Assembly (NCBI GenBank): GCA_002371895.1
Contig: DFHM01000009.1
Location: 40,233 to 104,232, forward strand
Direction: 5' to 3'
Origin: Candidatus Saccharibacteria bacterium UBA3723
Lineage (GTDB): Bacteria > Patescibacteriota > Saccharimonadia > Saccharimonadales > Saccharimonadaceae
Length of the DNA stretch: 64,000 nt
Part shown: positions 44,512-54,102 of the stretch, piece by piece
Layout of the letters: every line of letters starts with the position of its first letter
Position numbering within the stretch: position 1 is the first letter of the stretch
Notes under the pieces: generated by a model
Told to the model about the DNA's origin: nothing
The model's input: the letters and a program-made list of their open reading frames with translations, nothing else
Database searches by the model: none
Position numbers and translations under genes: made by a program

Positions 44512-45585
44512 TTAACGATTCCTTAACACCTCAAGGCCAGGAAGTTCCTTGCCAGATAATAATTCTAGGCTTGCGCCACCGCCAGTAGATACAAGGCTAA
44601 AGGTTAAATGCGGCTCTTCCTTGAGAACAGATTCTACGAAGCCAGTCGTATCGCCACCGCCAACAATCGTCATTGCATCAGCCATGCCAATCGCAGTTGC
44701 TATAGCAAGCGAACTCTGCGCATAACGTTCGTCCTCGACCATACCAAGTGTACCATTCCAGACAATCGTCTTTGCATCATGAATCATCTCTACGATGCGT
44801 GCGGCACTATTTTCGCCAATATCGAGCTTTGCGCCTTCTTCATTCTCGATGAAATCTTCGGCAACATAAACCTTCTCGTCGGTTGTCTTATAGCCATCGG
44901 CGGCAATCTTACCACCAACCGCAATCATATCGGCAATCGGTAAGAACTTCTCAATCATTGGAGCCTTATCTTCGACTTTTGCGCCACCAATAATCACCAA
45001 CAATGGATGTTCAGGATCATTAATTGCACCTTCTAGGCTGGAAACTTCTTTTTCTACCAAGAAGCCTGCGACCGCCGGGAGAATCTTTGCTATGGCATCC
45101 GTAGATGCATGCGCACGATGAATTACCGCAAAGCCATCCTGGACAAACAATTCTGCGCCAGTAGCATCCACGATTTGATGCGCAAATTCATCAGAGTCTT
45201 CTTCCTCGGCCGGCGAAAAACGAAGGTTTTCTAGCATCAAAATGCCGCCTTCTGGCATATTCTCTACAGCTTCTTTTACCTTGTCGCCGACAGTTTCATC
45301 AACAAAATCGACGTTCTTCTCTGGCAAAAGGGAAGCAAGTTGCCCTGCCACTGGGCCAAGTGAAAATTCCGGTTTCACTTCCCCATCCGGGCGACCAAGA
45401 TGCGAAATCAAAATGATTTTCTTAGCCCCGTTTTCCATTAAATAATTAAGCGTTGGCAGACTTGCGCGAATACGCATATCCTCTGCTACGCGACCGTCCT
45501 TCATCGGAACGTTGTAGTCGACGCGAACTAGCACTACCTTCCCTGCTACTTCTACATCTCGAATGGTTTTCTTACGAAATTCCAT
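44512..45585 (-). CDS. pgk: Phosphoglycerate kinase
   Basis: 357 residues, about 35-40 shorter than common bacterial Pgk. It makes ATP from 1,3-bisphosphoglycerate. Motifs are clear: VLVRVDYNVP, ISHLGRPDG, LENLRFSPAEEE, FVQDGFAVIHRAHAST, IIGGAKVEDK and VGGGDTTGF. The shortening seems spread over loops, and the final segment is STGGGASLELL. An AGGAGG site lies before the ATG. It follows pyk by 28 nt, so the two ATP-making glycolytic steps are co-expressed. Confidence 0.96.
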   Translation of the reverse strand: MEFRKKTIRDVEVAGKVVLVRVDYNVPMKDGRVAEDMRIRASLPTLNYLMENGAKKIILISHLGRPDGEVKPEFSLGPVAGQLASLLPEKNVDFVDETVGDKVKEAVENMPEGGILMLENLRFSPAEEEDSDEFAHQIVDATGAELFVQDGFAVIHRAHASTDAIAKILPAVAGFLVEKEVSSLEGAINDPEHPLLVIIGGAKVEDKAPMIEKFLPIADMIAVGGKIAADGYKTTDEKVYVAEDFIENEEGAKLDIGENSAARIVEMIHDAKTIVWNGTLGMVEDERYAQSSLAIATAIGMADAMTIVGGGDTTGFVESVLKEEPHLTFSLVSTGGGASLELLSGKELPGLEVLRNR

Positions 45586-45613
45586 ATTGCCTCCTATTTT
45601 TGCCCTACCCTAA

Positions 45614-47047
45614 CTAAATCTTGCGAATCTGAATCTGGTTCGTGCCACCTTCTTCGTCGCGCAAACCGGATACTAATACAACCGTCAAGCTGTCCTTCCC
45701 CTCTGGGACCTTAAGATAACCAGTGCCCTTCAAATCTAGAGCCGCATTAATTGCATAATCTACATCATATGGGCGTACGATTGCGGAGTTTGCGTAAGCT
45801 AATGCTAGCTGGCCAGCCACACGTGGATTACTCGTTACGGATAGCATTGGAATGTTTGGACGCTGAGAAGCAATTGCCTCTGCGGTTGCACCACTCTTCG
45901 TAGCTGCCACAATCAAATCTGCATCAATCTGCTCTGCGAGTTTTACGACTGCGCGAGAGATAGCATCGTAGTTCTTGTAGTTACCAGTAGTTTCCTTGTC
46001 GAGTGGAAGAATCTTGGAATGTTCCTGCGTATAAAGAATTACCTTCTTCATTTCCTTGACGGTCTCTACTGGGTATTTACCGTTTGCAGTCTCGTCGGAA
46101 AGCATTACGACGTCTGCACCAAGAAGCACTGCGGTTGCAACGTCAGAAACCTCTGCACGCGTTGGCTCTGGCTCTGTAACCATACTTGCCATCATCTGAG
46201 TTGCTACGATTACAAGCTTGGAATACTGGCGGCAAAGTGCGATAAGTTTGCGCTGTACAATCGGCACAACCTCGGCGCCAGCCTCAATTGCCATATCGCC
46301 ACGCGCAATCATGATACCATCGGTTGCCTTGACGATTTCTTCCATCTTTTCGTCGCTTTCGATCGCCTTTTTGGTCTCAATCTTTGCGATAATCTGCGCG
46401 GTAGAACCGTGCGAAACAAGAATCTGGCGAAGCTTATCAATATCTTCTGCGCTCTGAATGAAGCTCATTGCAACATAATCAAAGTCGCGGCTTGCACCAA
46501 ACTCGATATCTGCGAGATCCTTCTCGGTGATAATATCGCCACCCATGTCGGTATCTGGCAAATTGATGCCTTTGCGGCTCATGATATAGCCGTCATTCTC
46601 AACTTCAGCCTTAATTGCAGTCTTAGAAACTATCTCTTTTACAACCGTACGGATTTTGCCATCAAATAGGAAGATTGGCTCGCCAACTTTTACCTTCTCG
46701 GCAAGGTTGTACTGAACTGGCAAAGTCATACCGCCATCATGCTCTTTGAGTGCATAATCGAGGATGATCTCGTCGCCCTTCTTCAAATCTAGATGATTGT
46801 CCTTGATGTCGCCCAAGCGAATCTTTGGACCCTGCAAATCTTGCAAGATTGCAACAGATTTGCCGCGTTCTGCGGCATATTTACGAATAATACGGATTTG
46901 TTCATCGCGCTCGTCATAAGAGCCATGACTGAAATTCAGACGAAAGCCATTAACGCCCGCGTATACTAGCTCTTTGAGTTTTTCTTCCCCAAAGACAGAC
47001 GGACCAACCGTCGCTAAGATTTTAGTACGTTTAAATAGTTTGCTCAT
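45614..47047 (-). CDS. pyk: Pyruvate kinase
   Basis: 477 residues. It converts PEP and ADP to pyruvate and ATP. Key segments are RTKILATVGPS, FRLNFSHG, LQDLQGPKIRLG, DYVAMSFIQSAEDI, IIAKIETKKAI, MIARGDMAIEAG (Mg/K-binding loop) and TQMMASM, with a complete C-terminal domain. TATAAT (reverse strand, 47055-47060) lies 7 nt before the ATG, giving a leaderless start for the pyk-pgk-ftsQ-like unit. tRNA-Glu(UUC) and its terminator stand just upstream. Confidence 0.97.
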   Translation of the reverse strand: MSKLFKRTKILATVGPSVFGEEKLKELVYAGVNGFRLNFSHGSYDERDEQIRIIRKYAAERGKSVAILQDLQGPKIRLGDIKDNHLDLKKGDEIILDYALKEHDGGMTLPVQYNLAEKVKVGEPIFLFDGKIRTVVKEIVSKTAIKAEVENDGYIMSRKGINLPDTDMGGDIITEKDLADIEFGASRDFDYVAMSFIQSAEDIDKLRQILVSHGSTAQIIAKIETKKAIESDEKMEEIVKATDGIMIARGDMAIEAGAEVVPIVQRKLIALCRQYSKLVIVATQMMASMVTEPEPTRAEVSDVATAVLLGADVVMLSDETANGKYPVETVKEMKKVILYTQEHSKILPLDKETTGNYKNYDAISRAVVKLAEQIDADLIVAATKSGATAEAIASQRPNIPMLSVTSNPRVAGQLALAYANSAIVRPYDVDYAINAALDLKGTGYLKVPEGKDSLTVVLVSGLRDEEGGTNQIQIRKI

Positions 47048-47088
47048 ACCTTAAATTATATCATTATCTCTCGAACTAAAACATAAGC

Positions 47089-47115
47089 AAAAAGCACTCC
47101 TTTCGGAGTGCTCTT
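47089..47115 (-). terminator. Terminator of tRNA-Glu(UUC)
   Basis: Stem AGCACTCC/GGAGTGCT with a GAAA loop and a T run on the reverse strand. Confidence 0.9.
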
Positions 47116-47127
47116 TAGAAATCAACT

Positions 47128-47203
47128 TGGTGATCACGGTGGGAATCGAACCCACGATTGCCAGGATGAAAACCTGGAGTCCTAACCACTAGACGACGTG
47201 ACC
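47128..47203 (-). tRNA. tRNA-Glu (anticodon UUC)
   Basis: Cloverleaf with acceptor GGTCACG/CGTGATC, discriminator A and encoded CCA. Anticodon stem CCAGG/CCTGG around TTTTCAT gives UUC. The promoter on the reverse strand is TTGACT (47236-47241), 17 nt, TAGACT. Confidence 0.96.
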
Positions 47204-47248
47204 AGTACTATAAGTCTATCATTCTAGTGGCAAAAAGTCAAACGCTCT

Positions 47249-48421
47249 CTATTCTTTTGCTACGGAAATAACCGTATTCGCTAAGTTCTCAGCTGCATTA
47301 TCTTTCGAAAACTTCTTCAAGTTCTTCGAAATTTCATCGCGTTCTTCTGGATGATTGATTAAACGACGAATCGCCTTTAATAACAATTCTGGATCTTCAT
47401 GCATCTTGTCGTCCGCAACAACCACGGCCGCATTCGCCTTCTCGTAGGCAGCAGCATTCTTTACTTGATGGTAGCCCGGAAGCTTTTCATTTGGCACCAT
47501 AATTACCGCCTTCGCCATACTAGATAGCTCAGTCATCGTGGACGCGCCAGCGCGCGAAACCACAATATCAGCCGCGCCAAATAGCTTATACATCTCGGCA
47601 GAAAACTCAATAATACGAAAGTTCGTCTTCAACTCGCCTTCTTCCCAGACTTCGTAATCCTTCAAATCAAGCATTTCTGGATAGCGTTCGCGACCAGCAA
47701 TTAACATCACGCTAGAAATCTTTAGTACCTGTGGCAAAATTTCGCGCATTGCTTCGTTGATATGCTGCGCACCCTGCGAGCCGCCAGTCACGACAATCAA
47801 CGGCTTCTTCTCATCAAAGCCAAGCTCTTTCTTTAATGCGCGCTGCTTCGCTTCCGTAACCGGACTAAATTCTTCGCTAATCGGAATGCCAGTCCATTCC
47901 GCACGTTCTTCTGGATAATTGTAATATTCGAGCGGCATACCAGTCGCAATCTTTGTCGCATGTTTTGCCAACACGCGATTCGTCAAACCTGGCGCCGCAT
48001 CGCTGTCGTGGATCACGTATGGAATTCTAAGTAAGTGCGCCACTACACCGACTGGCAAACAAACGTATCCACCCTTCAAGAAAATTACATCTGGGCGGTT
48101 CGCAATCAAACGGAAGAAACTCTGAAATAGTCCGCCAATCGTCTTAAAGAAATCAATAACATTCTTAATAACAACATCAAAGTTCTGCAAATAAGTGATA
48201 AAAGTAAAGTTTGTATAACGGCGCAACTTCCCCGCTACGACCTTACGAATCTTAATATCAAGGCCATTTTCGATCGTAATTTTGCGTGCGTTTTTGTAAT
48301 ATTTTTTATCCGTCCAAAATTCAATCTTCGCTCTTGGACGAACTTTTAGAATCTCACGAACGACCGCGACTACTGGAGTAACGTGTCCCCCGCTGCCCCC
48401 TCCTACTACTAGTATTTTCAT
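47249..48421 (-). CDS. murG: MurG, UDP-GlcNAc:lipid I GlcNAc transferase
   Basis: 390 residues, a GT28-family enzyme that makes lipid II from lipid I on the inner membrane face. The N-terminal loop GGGSGGHVTPVVAV, the GGYVCLPVGV segment, VTGGSQGAQHINEA and the sugar-binding SRAGASTMTELSSM followed by PNEKLPGYHQ are all present. Its first 68 nt overlap the end of ftsW in another frame, so translation is coupled. It is the last gene of the - strand wall cluster before tRNA-Glu(UUC). Confidence 0.96.
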   Translation of the reverse strand: MKILVVGGGSGGHVTPVVAVVREILKVRPRAKIEFWTDKKYYKNARKITIENGLDIKIRKVVAGKLRRYTNFTFITYLQNFDVVIKNVIDFFKTIGGLFQSFFRLIANRPDVIFLKGGYVCLPVGVVAHLLRIPYVIHDSDAAPGLTNRVLAKHATKIATGMPLEYYNYPEERAEWTGIPISEEFSPVTEAKQRALKKELGFDEKKPLIVVTGGSQGAQHINEAMREILPQVLKISSVMLIAGRERYPEMLDLKDYEVWEEGELKTNFRIIEFSAEMYKLFGAADIVVSRAGASTMTELSSMAKAVIMVPNEKLPGYHQVKNAAAYEKANAAVVVADDKMHEDPELLLKAIRRLINHPEERDEISKNLKKFSKDNAAENLANTVISVAKE

Positions 48422-49622
48422 TTTTCTCCTCTATCGCTTCCCTGGCGGTCCAGCCAGAAATTTGCAAAACGACACCGGTTGCATACGCTACGAACATCAT
48501 ACTTGTACCGCCGTAGCTCAGGAATGGCAACGTAATACCCTTCATCGGCGTTACGCCCGTCATTCCACCTACATTGATTATAACATGGGCTATAATCCAG
48601 GCAAAAACCCCTATCACAAATAGGCGCTTATCTAGATCAACCGTGCGCTGTGATACGCTAATCATGCGCCAAAATAGCACAAAGAATGCAATTAGAATCG
48701 CCGATGCACCTACAAAGCCCCACGTCTCACAGATAATTGAGAAAATCGAGTCTGACAAGGCCTCTGGCAAATAACCCGTTGCCTGAATGCTGTTTCCAAG
48801 GCCGACCCCCAAAATACCACCCGTACCCATGCTAATCAACGAGCTTTCCTGATGGTAAGAATTCTCATTCGTAATACGTTGGACGCGATAATCTGCGCCA
48901 AAAATCAAAATCGCTGCGATAATCCCACCAACTAGCAATATCGCCAAAAGATCCTTGAGCGGCATCTTGCCAATCCAAAGCATTGCAAGCGACATCGTTG
49001 CAATTACTACCGTGCTACCAAAGTCGCTCTCCCACCAGCCAACTAGCACCACAACGGCCAACATCAAAAGCGCAAACGGCAAAACAAAGCGCATATTAAA
49101 CATTGATGGTATCGCCTTTATTCCCCGCTCTTTTAGCTCATTCCAGTCAAAATCCGAATTAAAAATCGTGAGTTCTTTCTTCTCTTTGCGATCTTTAATT
49201 AACCACGACAAATAAAACAAAATTGCAACCTTCAAAATCTCGGACGGCATAAAGCCAATTCCAATACCAGGAATACGCAAAGCACGACACGCACCCTTAT
49301 CGCAGGTCACAAGCGCATCTACGTGCAGCATCGCCAATATCTTCACCAACAAACAAAGGCCGGCGCTAATGAATACCAGGGTTTTTGCATATTTGCCAAC
49401 CTTCTCGTACTTAACGAGATATCCTGCCACAATCGCAGCGACAGACATCGCTACTGCAAACACGTGACGAATTAAGAAATATGTATCGCCATACTCTGTA
49501 CCGTATTGCGAATTAAGCGCCTGCGCAACGCGTGGCCCAATCGCATAAACGATAATCAGACTCGCGCTCATCAGCGCTAAGACAATTAATGCTATCGCGA
49601 AATCTGGTCGATGCTTCCTCAT
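48354..49622 (-). CDS. ftsW: FtsW/RodA/SpoVE-family lipid II polymerase
   Basis: 422 residues from ATG 49622, which overlaps the mraY stop as TAATG. About ten membrane helices; SEDS-family segments include FMPSEILKVA, WWESDFGSTVVI, GLGNSIQATGYLPEALSDSIF and PMKGITLPFLSYGGTSM. SEDS proteins polymerise glycan strands together with a class B PBP, here ftsI, two genes upstream. The tail is basic (SSRRGQRGTRYSSSRGRS). It is the only gene in the window for which I find a TGA stop, and that stop lies inside murG. Confidence 0.94.
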   Translation of the reverse strand: MRKHRPDFAIALIVLALMSASLIIVYAIGPRVAQALNSQYGTEYGDTYFLIRHVFAVAMSVAAIVAGYLVKYEKVGKYAKTLVFISAGLCLLVKILAMLHVDALVTCDKGACRALRIPGIGIGFMPSEILKVAILFYLSWLIKDRKEKKELTIFNSDFDWNELKERGIKAIPSMFNMRFVLPFALLMLAVVVLVGWWESDFGSTVVIATMSLAMLWIGKMPLKDLLAILLVGGIIAAILIFGADYRVQRITNENSYHQESSLISMGTGGILGVGLGNSIQATGYLPEALSDSIFSIICETWGFVGASAILIAFFVLFWRMISVSQRTVDLDKRLFVIGVFAWIIAHVIINVGGMTGVTPMKGITLPFLSYGGTSMMFVAYATGVVLQISGWTAREAIEEKNENTSSRRGQRGTRYSSSRGRS

Positions 49623-50653
49623 TAGCGAATAATACCCCCACCCATTGCCAAGAAGATGCCAAGCATCGCCGTAATGCCGCCAATAATCCAAAAGCGCATT
49701 ACAACTTTACTCTCTTCCCACCCCATCGCTTGCAAGTGATGGTGAAGCGGCGCAGAAATAAAAATCTTTTTATGGAAGAACTTCTTCCAAATGATCTGAA
49801 TCAACGAACTACCAGCCTCAATAACAAACAAGAAGCCAATGATTGGCAGTAGCAAGAACGAATTCGTCATCATCGCGACCACGCCAAGACCCGCGCCAAG
49901 TGCAAACGAACCCGTATCACCCATCATAAAGCGTGCTGGATAAACATTAAACCAAATGTAAGCCAAAAGTGCGCCCAGTACGATAAAGCAGAAACCTGCC
50001 AAATACCATTGCTCTTGTAGTAACGCAATAACGCCATAGGAGCCATAAGCAAGCATCGATAAGCCGCCCGCAAGACCGTCTAGGCCATCAGAAATATTCA
50101 CAGCATTACCGGTTGCCACGACAGCAAACGCAAATAGCAAAATCATGCCAAGCATACCGATTTCTATCGGCCCAAAGAATGGCACCATTACCGCCGTCCA
50201 ACCAAGCTTATAAGCAAAGAACCAACCCAGGAACAAGCCTAGCGCCGAGATCATCGCAAACTTCACCGGGGCACGTAAACCTGCCGCTGCATTCTTGCCA
50301 AATAAATTCAATAAATCATCGATAAAACCAATCGCGCCACCGCCAACAAATGCCGCAATCGGAAGCCAAGTTTGGCCACGATTTAGACAGTTGGTTGCAA
50401 TCAAAACTACTGGGACAGTCACGAGCATAATTACGCCCGCCATCGTTGGAAAATGACGCTTAATTTTATCCCTGTGTAGCTTATTCATTACGGTCAATTC
50501 TTTACCCGTCACATCTACACTCTTTTGACGCTTCCATAATTTGTGCTTGTATGCAAAATTCGTATAAATCGGCGTCAAAAACATCGCCATCAAAAATGAA
50601 CCAAGTGCCAAGATCAGCTCGAAGCCCATATTAGAATTTATGTCGTTAAGCAT
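49622..50653 (-). CDS. mraY: MraY, phospho-MurNAc-pentapeptide translocase
   Basis: 343 residues with about ten membrane helices. MraY moves phospho-MurNAc-pentapeptide to undecaprenyl phosphate, making lipid I. Seen are KLHRDKIKRHFPTMAG, the FIDDLLNL segment with the catalytic Asp pair, GNAVNISDGLDGLAGG, FMMGDTGSFALG, and the HHHLQAMGWEESKVV end. An AAAGGA site precedes the ATG. It follows ftsI by 10 nt and overlaps ftsW by one base. Confidence 0.96.
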   Translation of the reverse strand: MLNDINSNMGFELILALGSFLMAMFLTPIYTNFAYKHKLWKRQKSVDVTGKELTVMNKLHRDKIKRHFPTMAGVIMLVTVPVVLIATNCLNRGQTWLPIAAFVGGGAIGFIDDLLNLFGKNAAAGLRAPVKFAMISALGLFLGWFFAYKLGWTAVMVPFFGPIEIGMLGMILLFAFAVVATGNAVNISDGLDGLAGGLSMLAYGSYGVIALLQEQWYLAGFCFIVLGALLAYIWFNVYPARFMMGDTGSFALGAGLGVVAMMTNSFLLLPIIGFLFVIEAGSSLIQIIWKKFFHKKIFISAPLHHHLQAMGWEESKVVMRFWIIGGITAMLGIFLAMGGGIIR

Positions 50654-50663
50654 TTTTTCCTTT

Positions 50664-52424
50664 CTAGTTTACCGGTTCAATTCTTAAATATTCCAACATA
50701 TAGTTGCTGATTTCCGTGAAGATTGGCACGGCGTTCGAAACGCCCCACAACAATGTATTACCATCTACACGAACTAAAATTACATATTCCGGCATTGCGC
50801 CTTCTTTGGCGGAACCACCGAAACCGACGGCGCCTACTACGGTCTTATTTGAAGTGTATTTGCCACTTTCATCATAAGTTTCCGCGGTGCCAGTCTTTAC
50901 TCCTATATTATACCCCGGTTTATCCGCTTTGCCGCCATTTACACTGCGAACCTCCTGCAACATTCCGCGCATAATAGAGCTCGTCAACGGTGTCACGGTA
51001 TCACGCACAGAAGCCGGCTCGTCATCCTCATAAAATGTACCGTTTTTCATCGTGCCCGCAACGATTGTCGGCTTATAGTACTTTCCACCGTTAATAACCG
51101 AAGAAAAGCCCGCCGCAACCTGTACCATCGTAAGGCTCATACCCTGGCCGAAAGTCATGTTTGCATAACGCACAGCATTACCTTCATCTTCTTGTGGGCT
51201 ATAAATCTTCCCTGTTGCTTCATATAGTTGCACGCCCGTCGTATGGCCAAGCCCAAAACGATTATAAAGATAGTCATACATTGTCGTGCGCGCAGTTTTC
51301 GGGATATTTTCGCCACCGATTGAGCGTAGAGCCTGAATACTACCAGTATTCAAAGAATGGTCCAGCGCTTCACGAAAAGTTCTCTTCCCGACCTGATTTT
51401 CTGTACCGGTCGCATTCTTCATAATGCGGTCACCAACCTTCGTGTAGCCATAGTTGTAATAGCTATCATCCGGGTCAAGCTTGCCTTCATTTATCGCCAT
51501 CGCATAAGTAAATGGCTTACACACCGACGCCGGTTCATACGCAGACTCCGTCGTACGATTTGTAAATAATGATGCGTCCGTAACTTTGTAATATTCCGCC
51601 GGATCAAAAGTTGGATAGTTTGCCATTGCCCAAATTTTGCCGCTATTTGGATCCATCACTAATGCGCTCGCGCTCTTCGCCGCGCCGTTGCTTCTATCGA
51701 CAGAATTCTTTAATACCCTCTCGACTTTACGCTGAATATTTTCATCCAAAGTAAGCACAATATCTTCGCCATCCTGAGCCGGAATCTCTACATTGTCGTC
51801 ACCAATCGAAAGCGGCACCGAATTCACGTCTGTCACAGTCTTAAGCATACCGTTTTTACCCGTCAAGCGTGAGTTCAATGACCCTTCGACACCGGAACCA
51901 ACCCCCTCAGCATTCACGAAACCAACCACCTGGGCGGCCAAACTGCCTGCCGGATATACGCGACGCGAAGTCTCCTTGCGTCCAACACCCTTCAGGTTCG
52001 CATCCTTGATCTTCACGACCGTATCGTAGTTTACATTCTTCGCCACTTCGACGTACATATTCTTCATATTTGACCAAACTTTTTCCCAACTCGTAATCAT
52101 CTGGTCGCCAAGAATTTCCTGAAGTTCTACTTGCACTTTGTTTTTATCGTCAACGTAGCTCGGGTCCACAAAAATCGTCCACGTGCGCTCATTCATCACA
52201 AGTGGCGTCGTTTCCTTATTGATGCCACTCATCATATAAATTTCGCCGCGTTTCGCAATCAGCTCACGCTGCTTAATACGCATCGAGTTCGCCTCCGACA
52301 CATATTTGTCGTGATTAATAATCTGAATAAAGAATAATCGAGCCACAAAAACCGTCAAAACCGCAATCGGCACAAGTCTCAACAAAATATATCGCGTGCT
52401 TTGCTTCAGCTCGATATTAGGCAT
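50664..52424 (-). CDS. ftsI: Class B penicillin-binding protein (FtsI/PBP2-like)
   Basis: 586 residues: one N-terminal membrane helix, a PBP dimerisation domain (RGEIYMMSG, GSGVEGSLNSRLTG), then a transpeptidase domain with SxxK in EPASVCKPF (catalytic Ser), SxN in DHSLNTGS and KTG in VKTGTAE. It cross-links peptidoglycan at the septum. TATAAT (52431-52436, reverse strand) 6 nt before the ATG gives it a leaderless start of its own in addition to any read-through from ftsL. It is followed by mraY and ftsW, its expected partners. Confidence 0.94.
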   Translation of the reverse strand: MPNIELKQSTRYILLRLVPIAVLTVFVARLFFIQIINHDKYVSEANSMRIKQRELIAKRGEIYMMSGINKETTPLVMNERTWTIFVDPSYVDDKNKVQVELQEILGDQMITSWEKVWSNMKNMYVEVAKNVNYDTVVKIKDANLKGVGRKETSRRVYPAGSLAAQVVGFVNAEGVGSGVEGSLNSRLTGKNGMLKTVTDVNSVPLSIGDDNVEIPAQDGEDIVLTLDENIQRKVERVLKNSVDRSNGAAKSASALVMDPNSGKIWAMANYPTFDPAEYYKVTDASLFTNRTTESAYEPASVCKPFTYAMAINEGKLDPDDSYYNYGYTKVGDRIMKNATGTENQVGKRTFREALDHSLNTGSIQALRSIGGENIPKTARTTMYDYLYNRFGLGHTTGVQLYEATGKIYSPQEDEGNAVRYANMTFGQGMSLTMVQVAAGFSSVINGGKYYKPTIVAGTMKNGTFYEDDEPASVRDTVTPLTSSIMRGMLQEVRSVNGGKADKPGYNIGVKTGTAETYDESGKYTSNKTVVGAVGFGGSAKEGAMPEYVILVRVDGNTLLWGVSNAVPIFTEISNYMLEYLRIEPVN

Positions 52425-52436
52425 ATGTTTATTATA

Positions 52437-52814
52437 CTATTCCTTGACAAAATCTGCCGCAGTCGCATTTACCATTGTTGAGGCAACTTCGTTGCGCTCC
52501 TCGTCTGCTGCAGCGGCGGTAATTTTCGCATTTTCCACAATTAGCGCATCGCGTTGCGCTTCTAGATTCGCAATTTCAGTATCAGTCCCTGCGATTGCCA
52601 CATCATAATCTGTGACTTTTGCGCTTTGGGACAAGAAAATCAAGCCAACAAGTAACACAATCAAAACTACCGTAATTGTGTGACTAACTGGCCCCAGCGT
52701 AACTTTAGGCGTATGACGAACCGCATTATGATTCCTCGCCCAGGTACTAGAAGAAGACGCTCCTCGCGTTGAATACGTTCCCCTACTGGCATAATTTGTT
52801 CTATATGCTGGCAT
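52437..52814 (-). CDS. ftsL: FtsL-like bitopic division protein
   Basis: 125 residues: a Ser/Arg/Tyr-rich cytoplasmic tail (1-42), one membrane helix (about 44-66, TITVVLIVLLVGLIFLSQS) and a short extracellular coiled coil (TEIANLEAQRDALIVENAKI). Sequence similarity to FtsL is weak, as always in this family. The position between rsmH and ftsI is the classical one and supports the name. It would hold the FtsQ-FtsL-FtsB complex at the septum. Confidence 0.7.
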   Translation of the reverse strand: MPAYRTNYASRGTYSTRGASSSSTWARNHNAVRHTPKVTLGPVSHTITVVLIVLLVGLIFLSQSAKVTDYDVAIAGTDTEIANLEAQRDALIVENAKITAAAADEERNEVASTMVNATAADFVKE

Positions 52815-53226
52815 TCATTTGTTCCGTTTTTGTTTTATATTCCACACTCTTGTTTTCCACACACATTTCCCCCTAGGATCAAGGCTTGGCGGTAGCTGGA
52901 CGACAAGAGATAAACGTCCAGCTCCTACCAAGAAGGTCAAATATTTTTTTACACACTCCGCAAAAACTTCACCTATTCGATGGTACCCCCGGTCAAGAGG
53001 GGCATGTAGGTTTTGTGTTTTGCTTCAAAAAGATTGTTTTTATCGGTCAAAATAAAAATCAATATGAAGGTCTAATAGTTGGAGTGTATTATTTAGCGAA
53101 AGTTTACTTTCACTTGCTGAGCGCGGGACCTGTTGGTCACGATGATCTTTGCCATATTGTGGCTCCTTTTTTGTTTTTATGTTTTATCGATAGCGCCTTC
53201 CCTGCAAGCTAGCGGCGCCATCAAGA
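52815..53226 (-). other. 412-nt gap inside the wall cluster: small ORF and strong hairpin
   Basis: Between rsmH and ftsL there is no normal gene. It holds a 20-codon ORF with a good ribosome site (53093-53155) and, nearer ftsL, a 9-bp hairpin AGCTGGACG/CGTCCAGCT (52894-52923), plus two TTCCACAC-type repeats. It is a probable leader region for ftsL. Confidence 0.55.
53093..53155 (-). CDS. Putative 20-residue leader peptide or small protein
   Basis: ATG at 53155, AGGAG 7 nt upstream (reverse complement at 53163-53167), TAA stop at 53093. The predicted peptide starts MAKIIVTNRSRAQQ and is basic. It lies 68 nt after rsmH ends. The ribosome site is better than that of most genes here, so translation is plausible, but nothing else supports it. 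Confidence 0.4.
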   Translation of the reverse strand: MAKIIVTNRSRAQQVKVNFR

Positions 53227-54102
53227 TTAAATCTTCTCGGCCACCCTCAGCTTTGCGCTTCGTGCGCGTGGGTTGTTAACATTCTCAGATTCGTCCGCAA
53301 CAATCGGTTTCTTTGTGATAATGCGTAGACTCGACTCGATACCTTTGCTACTTTCGTCCTTGAAAAATTCCTTGACGAGTCGATCCTCAAGACTATGGAA
53401 AGATATAATTGCTACTCTACCACCCGGTTTTAGCAACTTTGGAATCAATGGCAACGTTCGCTCGATAATACCGAGTTCGTCGTTCACGACGATCCTGATT
53501 GCCTGAAATATCCGCGTTGCTGGGTGCGTATGAGAATAAGGCGATTTTAACTTTATCAAATCGGCGAGCTCAGTAGTTGTGTTGATAGGCCGATGAGTGC
53601 AGATTTCTCGGGCTAGCAATTCAGCACGACCACGACGCTCCTCTGCATATTTCTCAAAAATCTCCGCAAGTTTTCGTTCGCTCCACTTATTTACAATTGT
53701 CCATGCGTCCAAATCCTGCGACTCGTCCATTCGCATATCGAGTCTTGCTTCTTTCGCAAACGAAAAACCTCTTTCCGTAATATCTAGTTGCGGTGAAGAA
53801 ACGCCAAAGTCAGCCAGAATCATATCGAAGCTATTTCCACTCTCCACTAACCGTAGCGCCGTACTATAAAAATCGTCATGCATCAAATTCGGCTTCACCT
53901 CTTGGTACTTCGCACTTAAGAAATCGATTGCATTCTGATCACGGTCATTAAGGACCGCACCATTATAATTCCGCGTTACTTCCAAAATTTTATCAGCGTG
54001 CCCACCATATCCCGCCGTGAGGTCTAAATATGTTTCACCTCCCTGCGGCTGCAGATACTCTAAAACACTCGATAATAATACTGGAATATGAACTTCATTC
54101 AT
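53227..54102 (-). CDS. rsmH: RsmH (MraW), 16S rRNA C1402 N4-methyltransferase
   Basis: 291 residues. It methylates C1402 of 16S rRNA using SAM. Visible: HIPVLLSSVLEYL, the SAM loop YLDLTAGYGGHA, LADFGVSSPQLD, RGFSFAKEARLDMRMD and the late IISFHSLEDRLVKEFF. It heads the division/wall cluster, but mraZ, which usually stands before it, is absent. TATAAT (54109-54114, reverse strand) lies 6 nt before the ATG: leaderless. Confidence 0.97.
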   Translation of the reverse strand: MNEVHIPVLLSSVLEYLQPQGGETYLDLTAGYGGHADKILEVTRNYNGAVLNDRDQNAIDFLSAKYQEVKPNLMHDDFYSTALRLVESGNSFDMILADFGVSSPQLDITERGFSFAKEARLDMRMDESQDLDAWTIVNKWSERKLAEIFEKYAEERRGRAELLAREICTHRPINTTTELADLIKLKSPYSHTHPATRIFQAIRIVVNDELGIIERTLPLIPKLLKPGGRVAIISFHSLEDRLVKEFFKDESSKGIESSLRIITKKPIVADESENVNNPRARSAKLRVAEKI

